Of a stretch of DNA of 64,000 nt, positions 42,447 to 50,840 are shown one piece after another (position 1 is the first letter of the stretch; each line of letters begins with the position of its first letter). A model generated the notes under the pieces. That model was not told the DNA's origin. It saw only the letters and a program-made list of their open reading frames with translations, and made no database searches. Source of the DNA: Hoeflea marina (GTDB lineage Bacteria > Pseudomonadota > Alphaproteobacteria > Rhizobiales > Rhizobiaceae); NCBI RefSeq assembly GCF_003182275.1, contig NZ_QGTR01000005.1, positions 1 through 64,000 of the forward strand, written 5' to 3'. A program made the translations under genes and the position numbers.

Positions 42447-43949
42447 CTATTTCGGATCACGCGCCGCCCGTCCGGCAGAGCCGGCCATCCACACAGACAT
42501 GGCTATCGACAGCGCAATCAGCAGCCAGAGCACCCCGGCGATCCAGCTCTTGGTGAAGAAGATCGTCAGCGTGCCGAAGGATTCGAGGCTCTTGACGAAA
42601 TAGATTTCCGCTGACGGCCCGAGGATGAAGCCGATGATGAAGGGGGCGATCTCCAGCCCGATGCGGTGCGCCAGATAGCCGAACAGCCCGAACAGGAACA
42701 GCGTCCAGACGTCGAACATGATGCCGTAGTTGATGGTGTAGGAGCCCACCACGCACATCACCAGGATGATCGGCAGCAGGATGTATTTGGGCACCGTGAC
42801 GATGCGGGCGATGTGGCGGATGGCGAAGTACATCATCGCGAACATGAAGATGTTGGCAAGCAGCATGGCGACGATGATCATGTTCCAGACATCGGTGTTG
42901 CCGCTGATGAACAGCGGCCCCACCTGCACCCCCTGCAGGGTGAAGGCGCCGATGAGGATCGCCGTCGTCGCGTCACCTGGAATACCGAGCGACAGCAGCG
43001 GAATGAGTGCGCCTCCGGTCAGTCCGTTGTTGGAGGCTTCCGAAGCGATGATGCCCGCCGGGTTGCCCTTGCCATAGCTCTGCGGATCCTTGGAAAAGGC
43101 CTTGGCCTGGCTGTAGGACATAATCGACGCCGCGCTGCCGCCAACGCCGGGCAGCAGTCCGACGAAGGTTCCGATAAAGGCCGAGCGAAACAGGTTGACG
43201 CCCTGGCCGCGGAAGATCGTCAGCCGGAACTTCTTCTGCCGCGCCGTCGCGGTGCCGGTTGTGCTGGCGGTGGCCGGAACCCCCTCTTCCGCCTCGATCA
43301 GGATGCTCGACAGGCCGAAGACTCCGATGAGCACGGGCAGCAGCGAGAACCCGCTGGAGAGATAGGGCTCCATGAACTCGAACATCAGCCGGTATTCGCC
43401 ATTGCCGCCCTTGTCGGTCGAGTAGGCGCCCACGAGGCTTACCAGAACGCCGAGCACGCCGCTGAAGACGCCGACGAGCATGTTTGAGCACAGTGCGCCC
43501 ATGATGGTCAGCGCAAAGAAGATGATCAGGAATTTCTCCACATAGGAGAACTTGATGGCGAAATCGGCCAACGCCGGGGCGAAGAAATACAGCGCCACCA
43601 GGCTGAAAATGCCTCCGAACAGCGAGGCGAAGATCCCGAGCTTGAGTGCGATCTCGCCTTCGCCGCGCTGGTTCATCGGATGGCCGTCGAAGGTGGTGGC
43701 GATCGATGCTGGAGTGCCGGGGATATTGAGCAGGATGGCGGGCACCAGCCCGCCGGAAATGCCGCCGACATAAAGCCCTAGCAGCAGCGCCAGCCCTTCC
43801 TGCAGCCCGAGCGAATAGGTCAGTGGCAGGCAGACCGCGACCGCCATGGTGGCGGTCATGCCCGGGATGGCGCCGAAGATGATTCCGATCAGCGTGCCGA
43901 CAAAGACCAGCAGCACAAACATCGGCGAAATGTGGGCGAGAAGTTCCAT
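42447..43949 (-). CDS. tripartite tricarboxylate transporter permease, TctA family
   Basis: The large membrane subunit (500 residues, about 11-12 helices) of a TTT-type secondary transporter that imports an organic acid delivered by a periplasmic binding protein. Family blocks are GAIPGMTATMAVAVCLPLTY near residue 27 and GLLPGVGGSAASIMSYSQAK near 265, which form the two-fold repeated transport core. It follows the TctB gene by 29 bases on the minus strand. The substrate is not citrate by necessity; it is inferred to be a sugar acid from the linked enzymes. Confidence 0.93.
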   Translation of the reverse strand: MELLAHISPMFVLLVFVGTLIGIIFGAIPGMTATMAVAVCLPLTYSLGLQEGLALLLGLYVGGISGGLVPAILLNIPGTPASIATTFDGHPMNQRGEGEIALKLGIFASLFGGIFSLVALYFFAPALADFAIKFSYVEKFLIIFFALTIMGALCSNMLVGVFSGVLGVLVSLVGAYSTDKGGNGEYRLMFEFMEPYLSSGFSLLPVLIGVFGLSSILIEAEEGVPATASTTGTATARQKKFRLTIFRGQGVNLFRSAFIGTFVGLLPGVGGSAASIMSYSQAKAFSKDPQSYGKGNPAGIIASEASNNGLTGGALIPLLSLGIPGDATTAILIGAFTLQGVQVGPLFISGNTDVWNMIIVAMLLANIFMFAMMYFAIRHIARIVTVPKYILLPIILVMCVVGSYTINYGIMFDVWTLFLFGLFGYLAHRIGLEIAPFIIGFILGPSAEIYFVKSLESFGTLTIFFTKSWIAGVLWLLIALSIAMSVWMAGSAGRAARDPK

Positions 43950-43978
43950 GGATCAGATCTCTTTCGGGCCGGGCGACG

Positions 43979-44404
43979 TCAAGGCAGAGTGAGGTTGAAG
44001 ACGGATGCCATCAGGTACCAGATCAGGGTCGTTGCGATGAGCGCCGAGAGAAAGGCGATTCCCAGTTTGCGGGTATCGCGGCCATGCATGTAGAGCACCG
44101 ACAGGGCGAACATGAACGGCGCCGAGCAGAGCAGGAAACCGAAGCCGCGGTTCGGAAACAGGCCACCGACAACAGGCATGGCAAGGAAATAGACGAGGAT
44201 CAGCACAAGGGTTCCAAAGAAGCGCGGCTGATCGATTCCCGAGGGCCAATGACCGTCACTGCGCAGGCTCGCTGCAATCCCGCGCCAGCGGGTGGCAAGG
44301 ATAGCCAGTCCGAGAATGCAGAGAAGGATCGCCATCATGGTCGGAAAGATCAGGTGCGACCGGCTGAAATCGATGGTGACGTCAAAGATGGATGAGTGCT
44401 GCAT
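43979..44404 (-). CDS. tripartite tricarboxylate transporter small permease, TctB family
   Basis: A small membrane protein of 141 residues with four predicted helices, as usual for TctB. The first begins at HLIFPTMMAILLCILGLAIL, and PVVGGLFPNRGFGFLLCSA is a conserved loop. The start at MQHSSIFD is 90 bases after the tctC stop; an upstream extension would enter the hairpin region and is not likely. It works together with the TctA subunit. Confidence 0.85.
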   Translation of the reverse strand: MQHSSIFDVTIDFSRSHLIFPTMMAILLCILGLAILATRWRGIAASLRSDGHWPSGIDQPRFFGTLVLILVYFLAMPVVGGLFPNRGFGFLLCSAPFMFALSVLYMHGRDTRKLGIAFLSALIATTLIWYLMASVFNLTLP

Positions 44405-44454
44405 CAGGTGCTCCGCCTCGGGATGGCTGGTCCCGATCTTGAGATCGGTGGATG

Positions 44455-44485
44455 GCGCGGCCGCCGGCATTGCCGGCGACCGCGC
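44455..44485 (-). terminator. hairpin between tctC and tctB genes
   Basis: A 14-bp stem with one mismatch (GCGCGGCCGCCGGC with GCCGGCGACCGCGC) and a 3-base loop lies nine bases after the tctC stop. It lacks a T run, so mRNA stabilisation or partial termination is more likely than full termination. Confidence 0.65.
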
Positions 44486-44494
44486 ACCGGGAGG

Positions 44495-45532
44495 TTACTG
44501 ACGGATGGCTTCAATGACCTTGGCGTAGTCGTCGTTCTTTTTCTGAAGATAGGCCGCAGCTTCGTCGGTAGGCCTGTAGGCCGGCACGAAGAAGTTCGCC
44601 TTCAAGGTTTCAGCCAGCTTGCCCTCGGCGTAGATTTCCTTCAGCGCGGCATCGATCTTGGCGACCAGCGCCGGATCCATGTCCTTGTTGAACATCATGA
44701 AGAAGACCTTGTCGAAGGTGAAGTCGGACGACCCGTCGAGCGTCACGCTGGCATTGGGGGAAGCGAACTGCGCCAGCGCATCGCGGCCGGTTTCGCCGTA
44801 GCCACTCTCGTTGCCGCCGGCAATGGTGCTGCCCTCGGCGGTCAGCCAGACGAAGCGCATCGCCTTCTGGTCGTCGGCGGCAAGCCGCGTGTACTGTTCG
44901 TTCGACTGCACCGAACCGTTGATGACATCGGCCTGGCCGTCAAACAGCAGTTGGTCCTTGTCGGCCTGCGAGCCGGTGTTGACGGGCACGATGTTGGCTT
45001 CCGAACCGGGGCTGGCGATCTTCGCCGCATTCTTCAGCGCCGAGAAACCGATCTCGGAAACGCCGCCCGGCTGGATCGCCACGCGCACGCGGGTGCCGCT
45101 TTCGGCAGCTTTCAGCACATCGCCGATGGTCTGGTAGGGCGAATTCTTCGGCACCAGATAGGCGTTGCCCGGGTTGACCGCCAGCGTCGGGCCGATCTTG
45201 TAGGTGGCGAAGATGTCCTCGTAACCCTTGATGCCGTAGAGATAGCCGAGATAGGACTGGTCGTGGTGGATCATGATGGTCGAGCCGCTCGGATCACGCG
45301 CGATCGCCTTGAAGGCCTCGGTCGGGCCGACGGCGTCAACCTTGGCATTGATGCCGAGTTTCTCCGACAGCGCCGACGCGATGAAGGATGATGCCTGATA
45401 GGTATCGCCCCCGGTCGAGGTCGAACCGATGACCACGCGAACGTTGCTCGGGAATTCCTGCGCCTGGGCGCCGGCCGTGGAAATGAGTGCGAGACCTGCT
45501 GCCAGGCCGAGCTCGGTGAAAAATCGGGTCAT
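44495..45532 (-). CDS. tripartite tricarboxylate transporter substrate-binding protein, TctC family
   Basis: A periplasmic binding protein of 345 residues. The signal peptide (about 24 residues) ends at GAQAQ. Family features are VVIGSTSTGGDTYQASSF in the ligand-binding loop and the later GQADVINGSVQSNEQY and KMDPALVAKID-like segment. It captures the acid substrate for the TctAB permease. It leads the tctC-tctB-tctA-lacI run and is divergent from the dehydratase gene. Confidence 0.88.
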   Translation of the reverse strand: MTRFFTELGLAAGLALISTAGAQAQEFPSNVRVVIGSTSTGGDTYQASSFIASALSEKLGINAKVDAVGPTEAFKAIARDPSGSTIMIHHDQSYLGYLYGIKGYEDIFATYKIGPTLAVNPGNAYLVPKNSPYQTIGDVLKAAESGTRVRVAIQPGGVSEIGFSALKNAAKIASPGSEANIVPVNTGSQADKDQLLFDGQADVINGSVQSNEQYTRLAADDQKAMRFVWLTAEGSTIAGGNESGYGETGRDALAQFASPNASVTLDGSSDFTFDKVFFMMFNKDMDPALVAKIDAALKEIYAEGKLAETLKANFFVPAYRPTDEAAAYLQKKNDDYAKVIEAIRQ

Positions 45533-45663
45533 GGTATCCTCCCTTTAATGTTGCAGCACGGGCACCTGCCCTGCCGTGCAGCGCGACCGGACCTCCTGTC
45601 CTGCCCGCTGCGGATCTGCAAACCGCCTGCGTGTGCAGCAACGGCTCCCGCCCTGCGCGATTT

Positions 45664-45679
45664 ATGTATGCGCATACAT
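45664..45679. promoter_or_regulatory. operator-like palindrome 1 upstream of tctC
   Basis: ATGTATGCGCATACAT is a perfect 16-bp palindrome with a central CG, very close to the LacI-family consensus TGTAAGCGCTTACA. It lies 132 bases before the tctC start. A TTGACA on the minus strand (45707-45712) may belong to the promoter it controls. This is part of a 310-base divergent gap (45533-45842) without other genes. Confidence 0.65.
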
Positions 45680-45771
45680 TGCAAATGCTCATATCTGCAG
45701 CCCTCCTGTCAAGCACTTTCGGCCCACCGAAAAGCTATGAGTTGCTATGCTTGTGGAATGGACAATGCGTG

Positions 45772-45800
45772 TTGACGCTGTGAATGATTGCGCATACATA
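45772..45800 (+). promoter_or_regulatory. possible sigma70 promoter of the dehydratase operon
   Basis: TTGACG at 45772-45777 is followed after 17 bases by TACATA at 45795-45800. Operator 2 covers the spacer and -10, as expected for a repressor-controlled promoter. Confidence 0.5.
45784..45799. promoter_or_regulatory. operator-like palindrome 2 upstream of the dehydratase operon
   Basis: ATGATTGCGCATACAT matches operator 1 in 14 of 16 positions. The two sites are centred exactly 120 bp apart. This copy overlaps the -10 of the proposed dehydratase promoter and lies 43 bases before the GTG start. Confidence 0.6.
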
Positions 45801-45842
45801 AGCTACAAGCGCCCGTACATGGGCAAGCAGGGAGAGCAGATC

Positions 45843-47585
45843 GTGAGCAAGAAACCGCAGAAGACCGCCGCCGACCTGCGATCGGCCCGCTGGGTTGCCC
45901 CCGACGATTTGCGCAGCTTCGGCCACCGCTCACGGCTGATGCAGATGGGCTACGGTCCAGAGGACTGGGTGGGCAAACCCTTCATCGGCATCCTCAACAC
46001 CTGGTCCGACCTCAACCCCTGCCATGCCCATTTCCGTGACCGCGCCGAGGACGTGAAGCGTGGCGTGCTGCAGGCGGGGGGCATTCCGCTGGAGATGCCC
46101 GCGATCTCGGTGGACGAGAGCTTCACCAAGCCGACCTCGATGATGTACCGCAACCTGCTGGCGATGGAGACCGAGGAGCAGATCCGCAGTCATCCCCTTG
46201 ATGGCGTGGTGCTGATGGGCGGCTGCGACAAGACCACGCCCGGCCTGGTGATGGGCGCGCTGACCGCCGGTGTGCCGATGATCTATCTGCCCGCAGGCCC
46301 CATGCTGCGCGGCAACTACGCCGGGCAGGTCCTGGGCTCGGGCTCGGACGCATGGAAATACTGGGACGAGCGCCGCGCCGGCACCATCACCGACGCCCAG
46401 TGGCAGGGTGTCGAAGGTGGCATTGCCCGCTCCTACGGCACCTGCATGACCATGGGCACGGCCTCCACCATGACGGCGATTGCCGAAGCGATGGGCCTGT
46501 GCCTGCCCAACGCGTCATCGATTCCGGCTCCGGATGCAGGTCACAAGCGCATGGCATCAGGCTGCGGACGGCGGATTGTCGACATGGTCTGGGAGGATCT
46601 CACCCCCGACCAGATCGTCACGCCGTCAGCGATCCGCAACGCGGCAATCGTCGCCATGGCCACGGGCTGCTCGACCAATGCCGTCATTCATCTGCTGGCC
46701 ATGGCGCGCCGCGCCGGCGTCGACCTGACTCTCGATGACCTTGACGCACTCGGGCGCACAACGCCGCTCATCTGCAATGTCCGGCCTTCGGGCAAGGACT
46801 ACCTGATGGAGGATTTCTTCTATGCCGGCGGGCTTAGAGCGTTGATGGCGCAACTGACCGACCGGCTCGACACCAGCGCCATCACCGTGACCGGCAAGAC
46901 CCTGGGTGAGACGCTGGAAGGCGCCGAAGTCTACAATGACGACGTCATCCGGCCGCTCTCCAACCCGGTCTACCACGAGGGCTCGCTGGCAGTGCTGCGC
47001 GGCAATCTCTGCCCTGACGGCGCGGTGATCAAGCCGGCAGCCTGCGACCAGAAGTTCCAGCAGCACCAGGGTCCTGCCCTGGTCTTCGACAGCTATCCGG
47101 AGATGAAGGCAGCCATCGACGACGAGGATCTCGATGTCACCCCCGACACCGTCATGGTGCTGCGCAATGCCGGACCGCTCGGTGGTCCCGGCATGCCGGA
47201 ATGGGGCATGCTGCCGATCCCAAAGGCGCTGATCAAGCAGGGCCACCGCGACATGCTGCGGATTTCGGATGCGCGCATGTCGGGCACCTCCTACGGCGCC
47301 TGCGTGCTGCATGTGGCGCCCGAATCCTTCATCGGCGGGCCGCTGGCTCTGCTCAGGACAGGCGACGTCATCCGCCTCGACATTCCCAACCGCAGTCTCG
47401 ACATGCTCGTCGACGATGCGGAGCTTGAAGCCCGCCGCGCCGCCTGGGCCCCGCCGCCACAGCCCTTCGAGCGTGGTTACGGCTGGATGTTTGCCCAGCA
47501 TGTGACCCAGGCCGACCAGGGCTGCGACTTCGATTTTCTCACCGCCGCCTTCGGCCGACCCGCCGGCGAACCCGACATCTATTGA
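45843..47585 (+). CDS. IlvD/Edd family sugar-acid dehydratase
   Basis: An iron-sulfur dehydratase of 580 residues that removes water from a sugar acid to give a 2-keto-3-deoxy acid. Cluster cysteines are seen in NTWSDLNPCHAHF, GGCDKTTPG and YGTCMTMGTAS. The segment GNLCPDGAVIKPAACDQ is typical of the arabonate/xylonate/gluconate dehydratase branch rather than the isoleucine-valine enzyme. The GTG start has GGGAGAG eight bases upstream; an ATG at 45819 is the alternative, and starts further upstream would overlap operator 2. The substrate could be a pentonate or hexonate; the sequence alone does not decide. Confidence 0.9.
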   Translation: MSKKPQKTAADLRSARWVAPDDLRSFGHRSRLMQMGYGPEDWVGKPFIGILNTWSDLNPCHAHFRDRAEDVKRGVLQAGGIPLEMPAISVDESFTKPTSMMYRNLLAMETEEQIRSHPLDGVVLMGGCDKTTPGLVMGALTAGVPMIYLPAGPMLRGNYAGQVLGSGSDAWKYWDERRAGTITDAQWQGVEGGIARSYGTCMTMGTASTMTAIAEAMGLCLPNASSIPAPDAGHKRMASGCGRRIVDMVWEDLTPDQIVTPSAIRNAAIVAMATGCSTNAVIHLLAMARRAGVDLTLDDLDALGRTTPLICNVRPSGKDYLMEDFFYAGGLRALMAQLTDRLDTSAITVTGKTLGETLEGAEVYNDDVIRPLSNPVYHEGSLAVLRGNLCPDGAVIKPAACDQKFQQHQGPALVFDSYPEMKAAIDDEDLDVTPDTVMVLRNAGPLGGPGMPEWGMLPIPKALIKQGHRDMLRISDARMSGTSYGACVLHVAPESFIGGPLALLRTGDVIRLDIPNRSLDMLVDDAELEARRAAWAPPPQPFERGYGWMFAQHVTQADQGCDFDFLTAAFGRPAGEPDIY

Positions 47586-47595
47586 GGACAAGACC

Positions 47596-48306
47596 ATGAA
47601 CAAGGATACCCACGCCCGGCTGATGGCTGTCTCCGTTGCAACGCTGGCGACCGCTTTGTTCAAGCGCGGCCTGCGCAACCAGGTGATCCAGGACGTGCGT
47701 CCGGTCGCCCGCAAGGGCCGCAACATGGTCGGCCCCGCCTTCACGCTGCGCTACATGCCGGCGCGCGAGGACCGCAACCAGCTCGTCGAATTCCGCAACC
47801 CGCAGCATCCGCAGCGCCAGGCGATCGAGCAATGCCCGCCCGGCTCCATCCTGGTGATGGACAGCCGCAAGGATGCGCGCGCAGCCAGCTCCGGCGACAT
47901 CCTGATCACCCGTCTGATGGTCCGCGGCGGCGCCGGCGTCGTCACCGATGGCGGCTTCCGCGATTCCATGGTCATCGGCGAACTCGACATTCCCGCCTAT
48001 CACCACCGTCCATCGAGCCCGACCAATCTGACCCTGCACGAGGCCATAGACATCAATGTGCCGATCGGATGCGGCGATGTCGCCGTCTTTCCCGGCGACA
48101 TTCTCGTCGGCGACGACGACGCGGTGATCGTGATCCCATCCGGGATCGCCGACGAGATCGCGCGGGAAGCGGTCGAGATGACCGCCTACGAGGATTTCGT
48201 GGTCGAGCGCGTCAAGGCTGGCGCTCCGATCATCGGGCTCTATCCGGCCACGGACGAGACCAATCTCGAAAAATTCGCCGAATGGCGCAAAGCCAACAAC
48301 CGCTAG
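47596..48306 (+). CDS. RraA family protein (HMG/CHA aldolase-like)
   Basis: A 236-residue RraA-fold protein. The catalytic Arg-Asp pair of class II metal-dependent HMG/CHA aldolases is present in GVVTDGGFRDSM, and the glycine-rich GDILITRLMVRGG region precedes it. The RNase E inhibitor RraA of E. coli lacks a function of this type, so an aldolase or oxaloacetate-decarboxylase-like reaction on a keto acid is more likely. It begins 10 bases after the dehydratase stop and is followed after 34 bases by a DapA-like lyase. Confidence 0.82.
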   Translation: MNKDTHARLMAVSVATLATALFKRGLRNQVIQDVRPVARKGRNMVGPAFTLRYMPAREDRNQLVEFRNPQHPQRQAIEQCPPGSILVMDSRKDARAASSGDILITRLMVRGGAGVVTDGGFRDSMVIGELDIPAYHHRPSSPTNLTLHEAIDINVPIGCGDVAVFPGDILVGDDDAVIVIPSGIADEIAREAVEMTAYEDFVVERVKAGAPIIGLYPATDETNLEKFAEWRKANNR

Positions 48307-48340
48307 CGCAATCCCAGCGGAAGCGCCGACAGGACCGTCC

Positions 48341-49255
48341 ATGCCCAAGACCATCACCGAACTCCGCGCCGCCCTTTCCGGGATCTCCGGCATCCTTGTC
48401 ACGCCGTTTGACTCTGACGACCGCATAGCGCCGGCACGGCAGAAGCCGATCGTCGAACGCGCCGTCGACGCCGGCGTGCACATCCTGGTGGCCAACGGCA
48501 ACACCGGCGAGTTCTACGGCCTGACGATGGACGAGGCCGAGGCGATGGTGGCGGGCGCCGCCGAGCACATCGATGGCCGCGTCCCGCTGTTCGGCGGCGT
48601 CGGCCGCTCGGTGCAGGATGCCTGCCGCCTGGCCACGACGTCGGCCCGGGCCGGCGCCGATGCGCTGATGGTGCACCAGCCGCCCGATCCGTTTTCCGCG
48701 CCGCGCGGCTTTGTCGAATATGTGCGCCGCGTGGCGGGCGCGTCCGATGGACTGCCGCTGATGCTCTATCTGCGCAATGACATGATCGGCACCCGCGCCA
48801 TCGTCGAGCTCTGCGCTATCGAAGGCGTGGCCGGCGTCAAGTGGGCGACGCCCAATGTGTTGAAGCTCGCAGACGCCATGGCCAGCACCGATCCGTCGAT
48901 CATCTGGGTCGGCGGGCTGGCCGAGACCTGGGCGCCGCCGCTCTATGCGGTGGGGGCGCGCGGCTTCACCTCGGGCCTGATCAATGTCTGGCCGCAGCGC
49001 TCGGTTGCCATCCATGCCGCGCTCGATTCGGGAGACTACGCGACTGCCAACCGGCTGATCGCCGGCATGCGGGTGTTCGAGGACATCCGTGCCGAGGAGC
49101 TCAACGGCACCAATGTCACCGGCGTCAAGGCGGCACTCGCCGCCATCGGCCACGACTGCGGCCGTGCCCGCCCGCCATCGGCCTGGCCGCTGACCGAGGC
49201 GCAGCAGAACAAGCTCGACGCCTTCGTGGCCGGGGAACAACTGCCGCGCTTCTGA
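48341..49255 (+). CDS. dihydrodipicolinate synthase family lyase (DapA-like)
   Basis: A Schiff-base TIM-barrel enzyme of 304 residues. The active-site lysine is K167 in GVKWATPN and the tyrosine is Y143 in LMLYLRND; the pyruvate loop is NGNTGEFYG near residue 52. These are shared by 2-keto-3-deoxy sugar-acid aldolases and dehydratases of this superfamily, so it can act on the product of the adjacent IlvD/Edd enzyme, either as an aldolase yielding pyruvate or as a KDA-type dehydratase leading to alpha-ketoglutarate semialdehyde. True DapA is probably elsewhere. It ends the operon at a hairpin. Confidence 0.88.
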   Translation: MPKTITELRAALSGISGILVTPFDSDDRIAPARQKPIVERAVDAGVHILVANGNTGEFYGLTMDEAEAMVAGAAEHIDGRVPLFGGVGRSVQDACRLATTSARAGADALMVHQPPDPFSAPRGFVEYVRRVAGASDGLPLMLYLRNDMIGTRAIVELCAIEGVAGVKWATPNVLKLADAMASTDPSIIWVGGLAETWAPPLYAVGARGFTSGLINVWPQRSVAIHAALDSGDYATANRLIAGMRVFEDIRAEELNGTNVTGVKAALAAIGHDCGRARPPSAWPLTEAQQNKLDAFVAGEQLPRF

Positions 49256-49261
49256 GCCAGA

Positions 49262-49352
49262 GCGCCTCTGCTTTTCGTTGAAGCGGAGAGGCGCAATCAG
49301 CTTTTGATTCGTCGCGTTGTCGATTGCGCAATTCGAAATGGAAGACGGATCA
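49262..49352. repeat. palindromic intergenic element, copy B
   Basis: An 8-bp stem GCGCCTCT/AGAGGCGC with an inner GCTT/AAGC (49262-49294) is followed by TTGATTCGTCGCG and GCGCAATTCG, a tail similar to common rhizobial intergenic repeats. It sits between dapA-like and tRNA-Leu and may end both transcripts. Confidence 0.55.
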
Positions 49353-49371
49353 ACCGGCCCTTGAGACGGTT

Positions 49372-49456
49372 TGGTGCCCCCTGCCGGAATCGAACCAGCA
49401 CTCCTCTCGGAACCTGATTTTGAGTCAGGCGCGTCTACCAGTTCCGCCAAGGGGGC
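49372..49456 (-). tRNA. tRNA-Leu (anticodon CAA)
   Basis: The 85-base minus-strand gene starts GCCCCCTTGGCGG and ends GCAGGGGGCACCA with CCA encoded. The seven-base acceptor stem GCCCCCT pairs with AGGGGGC, the anticodon loop CTCAAAA gives CAA (reading UUG), and the TGGTTCGATTCC T arm is present. A long variable arm marks a class II leucine tRNA. It is antisense to the short gap before the DedA gene. Confidence 0.95.
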
Positions 49457-49723
49457 GCGTCCGGCGGACCGGAGCGAACGGTCGGGACTATAGTCGGGGT
49501 TTTGGCGCGGTCAAACGCTTTTTCCACCCCGGGATGCATGACGCGTCCGGCAGGCGGACCCCGGGCGCCGGCGATTCCCCAGGCTGATACGCCCGGCTGT
49601 TCAGTCGCATCCGGCGGGCGACGCCTGCGCAGTGGCGATAACGCCGCCGGCACAAATGCCGGTTTACGCCCGACCGCTTTGCGCCTAAAACCCCTCGGCC
49701 ACGCTCCGCCGGAAGGATCCTCC

Positions 49724-50305
49724 ATGCTTCGACGCCTCTACGACTGGACCATGTCCCTTGCGGCCACTCGGAACGCCGAGCGGGCGCTGTTCGGCGTCGC
49801 CTTCGTCGAAAGCTCGATCTTTCCGATTCCCCCGGACGTGCTGCTCATTCCCATGACCCTGTCGGCGCCGCAGCGCTGGATGCGGTTCGCGCTGCTGTGC
49901 ACCATCGGCTCGGTGCTCGGTGCCTTCCTGGGCTACGGCATCGGCAAGTTTCTCTATGACAGCATCGGCGTCTGGATCCTCGACGCCTACGGCATGACCG
50001 ACAAGTTCGACCACATCGCCGACTGGTACAACACCTATGGCGGCTGGGGTGTCCTGTTTGCCGCCGTCACGCCGTTTCCCTACAAGGTGCTGACGATCTT
50101 CTCCGGCGCCACCGGGCTCAACATCCTCGTCTTCGCCGCCGTCAGCCTGGTCGGCCGGGCGATGCGCTTCTTTCTGGTCACCTGGCTTCTCTCCCGCTTC
50201 GGCGAGCCGATCCGCCTGTTCATCGAGAAATATCTCGGCCTCCTTTTCACCGCTTTCGTCGTGCTTCTGCTCGGGGGATTCTACGCAGTCAGGTTCGTGT
50301 TCTGA
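49724..50305 (+). CDS. DedA family membrane protein (YqaA-like)
   Basis: A 193-residue inner-membrane protein of the SNARE-associated/DedA superfamily, with four to five helices. It has a VESSIFPIPPDVLLIPMTL segment after the first amphipathic region and GYGIGKFLYD and FPYKVLTIFSG in the re-entrant core. Relatives act in lipid scrambling or membrane homeostasis; the role of this short YqaA-like type is not settled. GGAAGGA lies five bases before the ATG. dsbB follows after two bases, so the two are co-transcribed. Confidence 0.88.
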   Translation: MLRRLYDWTMSLAATRNAERALFGVAFVESSIFPIPPDVLLIPMTLSAPQRWMRFALLCTIGSVLGAFLGYGIGKFLYDSIGVWILDAYGMTDKFDHIADWYNTYGGWGVLFAAVTPFPYKVLTIFSGATGLNILVFAAVSLVGRAMRFFLVTWLLSRFGEPIRLFIEKYLGLLFTAFVVLLLGGFYAVRFVF

Positions 50306-50307
50306 TC

Positions 50308-50835
50308 ATGGCAGGTTTCTCGCCCCTCCTTGCCCCGGCCGGCCCCGTCCAGATCCGCTCGTCGGTTCTCGTCACACTCGGCATGGCCTTCACCGTCGGC
50401 TCGGCGCTCGCCTTCGAGCATGTCGGCGGCTACATTCCCTGCGCGCTCTGCCTGCTGCAGCGCGACCCCTATTACTATGGCCTTCCGCTCGGCATTCTCG
50501 CCGTTCTGAGCTTTGTGCTGAAGCTCCCCGCGTGGACCACGCGCGGATTGCTGGTCATCATCGCCGTCCTGATGGTCGTCGGCGCAGGCATGGGCGTGTA
50601 TCATTCGGGTGTGGAATGGCATTTCTGGGCCGGGCCGAGCGCCTGCTCGACCGCGGCGCAGGGCGTGACCACCAATGCCGGAGACCTGCTGGGTGATCTC
50701 AATTCCAAGAAGCCGCCATCCTGCGACGCGGCATCGCTGCGGGTGCTTGGCCTCTCGTTCGCCGGCTGGAACGTGCTCGCCAGCCTGGTGCTAGCGGCCA
50801 TCGCCCTGCGCGGGGCCGTCTCCAATCGCCGATAG
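50308..50835 (+). CDS. dsbB: disulfide bond formation protein B
   Basis: A quinone-linked inner-membrane oxidase (175 residues, four helices) that reoxidises periplasmic DsbA-type thiol oxidants. The first cysteine pair is in PCALCLLQRDPYY near residue 44, and the second pair is the cysteine of GPSACSTAA near 113 together with PSCDAAS near 135, in the second periplasmic loop. The spacing matches functional DsbB. It follows the DedA gene by two bases and converges on the HNH gene, whose stop is five bases away. Confidence 0.9.
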   Translation: MAGFSPLLAPAGPVQIRSSVLVTLGMAFTVGSALAFEHVGGYIPCALCLLQRDPYYYGLPLGILAVLSFVLKLPAWTTRGLLVIIAVLMVVGAGMGVYHSGVEWHFWAGPSACSTAAQGVTTNAGDLLGDLNSKKPPSCDAASLRVLGLSFAGWNVLASLVLAAIALRGAVSNRR

Positions 50836-50840
50836 ACCGC

